A stretch of DNA of 5,436 nucleotides from Suilimivivens sp964402925 (GTDB lineage: Bacteria > Bacillota > Clostridia > Lachnospirales > Lachnospiraceae). A program made the position numbers and the translations under genes. Shown here one piece after another: positions 5,341-5,436 of the stretch; within the stretch, counting starts at the first letter, position 1; every line of letters begins with the position of its first letter. The notes below the pieces were generated by a model, which was not told the origin of the DNA, searched no databases, and saw only the letters and a list, made by a program, of their open reading frames with translations. The stretch covers positions 1 through 5,436 of the forward strand of contig CAYOED010000135.1 in the NCBI GenBank assembly GCA_964402925.1, read 5' to 3'.

Positions 5341-5436
5341 CCAGGTAGTGATTTTTATTCTCTTTCTTAAAAATAAAAGTAGCAGTTTTTGTATATTTGT
5401 TTTATTGTTGAATCACCACAAAACAACTTAAAACAA

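Noticed and set aside
5341..5436. AT-rich window end as a mobile-element terminus
   Set aside because: No terminal inverted repeat pair, target duplication, integrase or transposase is visible in the window to support it.

Overview
The window looks like chromosomal DNA from a Clostridia-class Firmicute, most likely Lachnospiraceae-like. The reasons are strong purine-rich ribosome binding sites, moderate GC content with AT-rich intergenic DNA, a Bce-type two-component system with a very short sensor loop, and a penicillin-binding-protein-type D-Ala-D-Ala carboxypeptidase carrying a copper-amine-oxidase-like N-terminal domain. The assignment rests on protein style only; no database search was possible.

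Layout. Positions 1-708 (+) hold a TetR-family repressor gene whose leader carries a long inverted repeat around a possible -10 box. It converges, with a 19-bp gap, on a two-gene minus-strand operon (2945 to 728). That operon encodes an uncharacterised membrane-anchored protein of 244 residues followed by a secreted serine D-alanyl-D-alanine carboxypeptidase of 483 residues. A near-consensus promoter (TTGACA, 17-bp spacer, TATTTT) at 3030-3058 drives it and fixes the start of the first gene.

Positions 3100-4534 (-) form a gene graveyard. Read in the direction of transcription it contains: a Bce-type sensor kinase that has lost its histidine-containing domain and most of its ATPase domain; the C-terminal part of an unrecognised protein; a short LytTR-like fragment; a frameshifted carboxymuconolactone decarboxylase (CMD) fragment; and two scraps of the cupin domain that normally follows CMD. 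All pieces are on one strand and abut with almost no spacer, so a run of genes seems to have collapsed by repeated internal deletions. Upstream of this chain (5193 to 4531) the partner OmpR/BceR-type response regulator is intact and overlaps the kinase start by ATGA. The window ends with 243 bp of AT-rich regulatory DNA containing dyad symmetries and candidate promoters on both strands.

How it works together. The carboxypeptidase operon is a complete cell-wall module: it trims the terminal D-Ala from peptidoglycan stem peptides and comes with a membrane-anchored partner of unknown role. The response regulator has lost its cognate kinase and, within the window, has no BceAB-type transporter, so it is either an orphan or cross-regulated. 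I see no CRISPR array, tRNA, rRNA, transposase or integrase. No new defence or mobile system is evident; the most unusual signal is the chain of truncated gene remnants.
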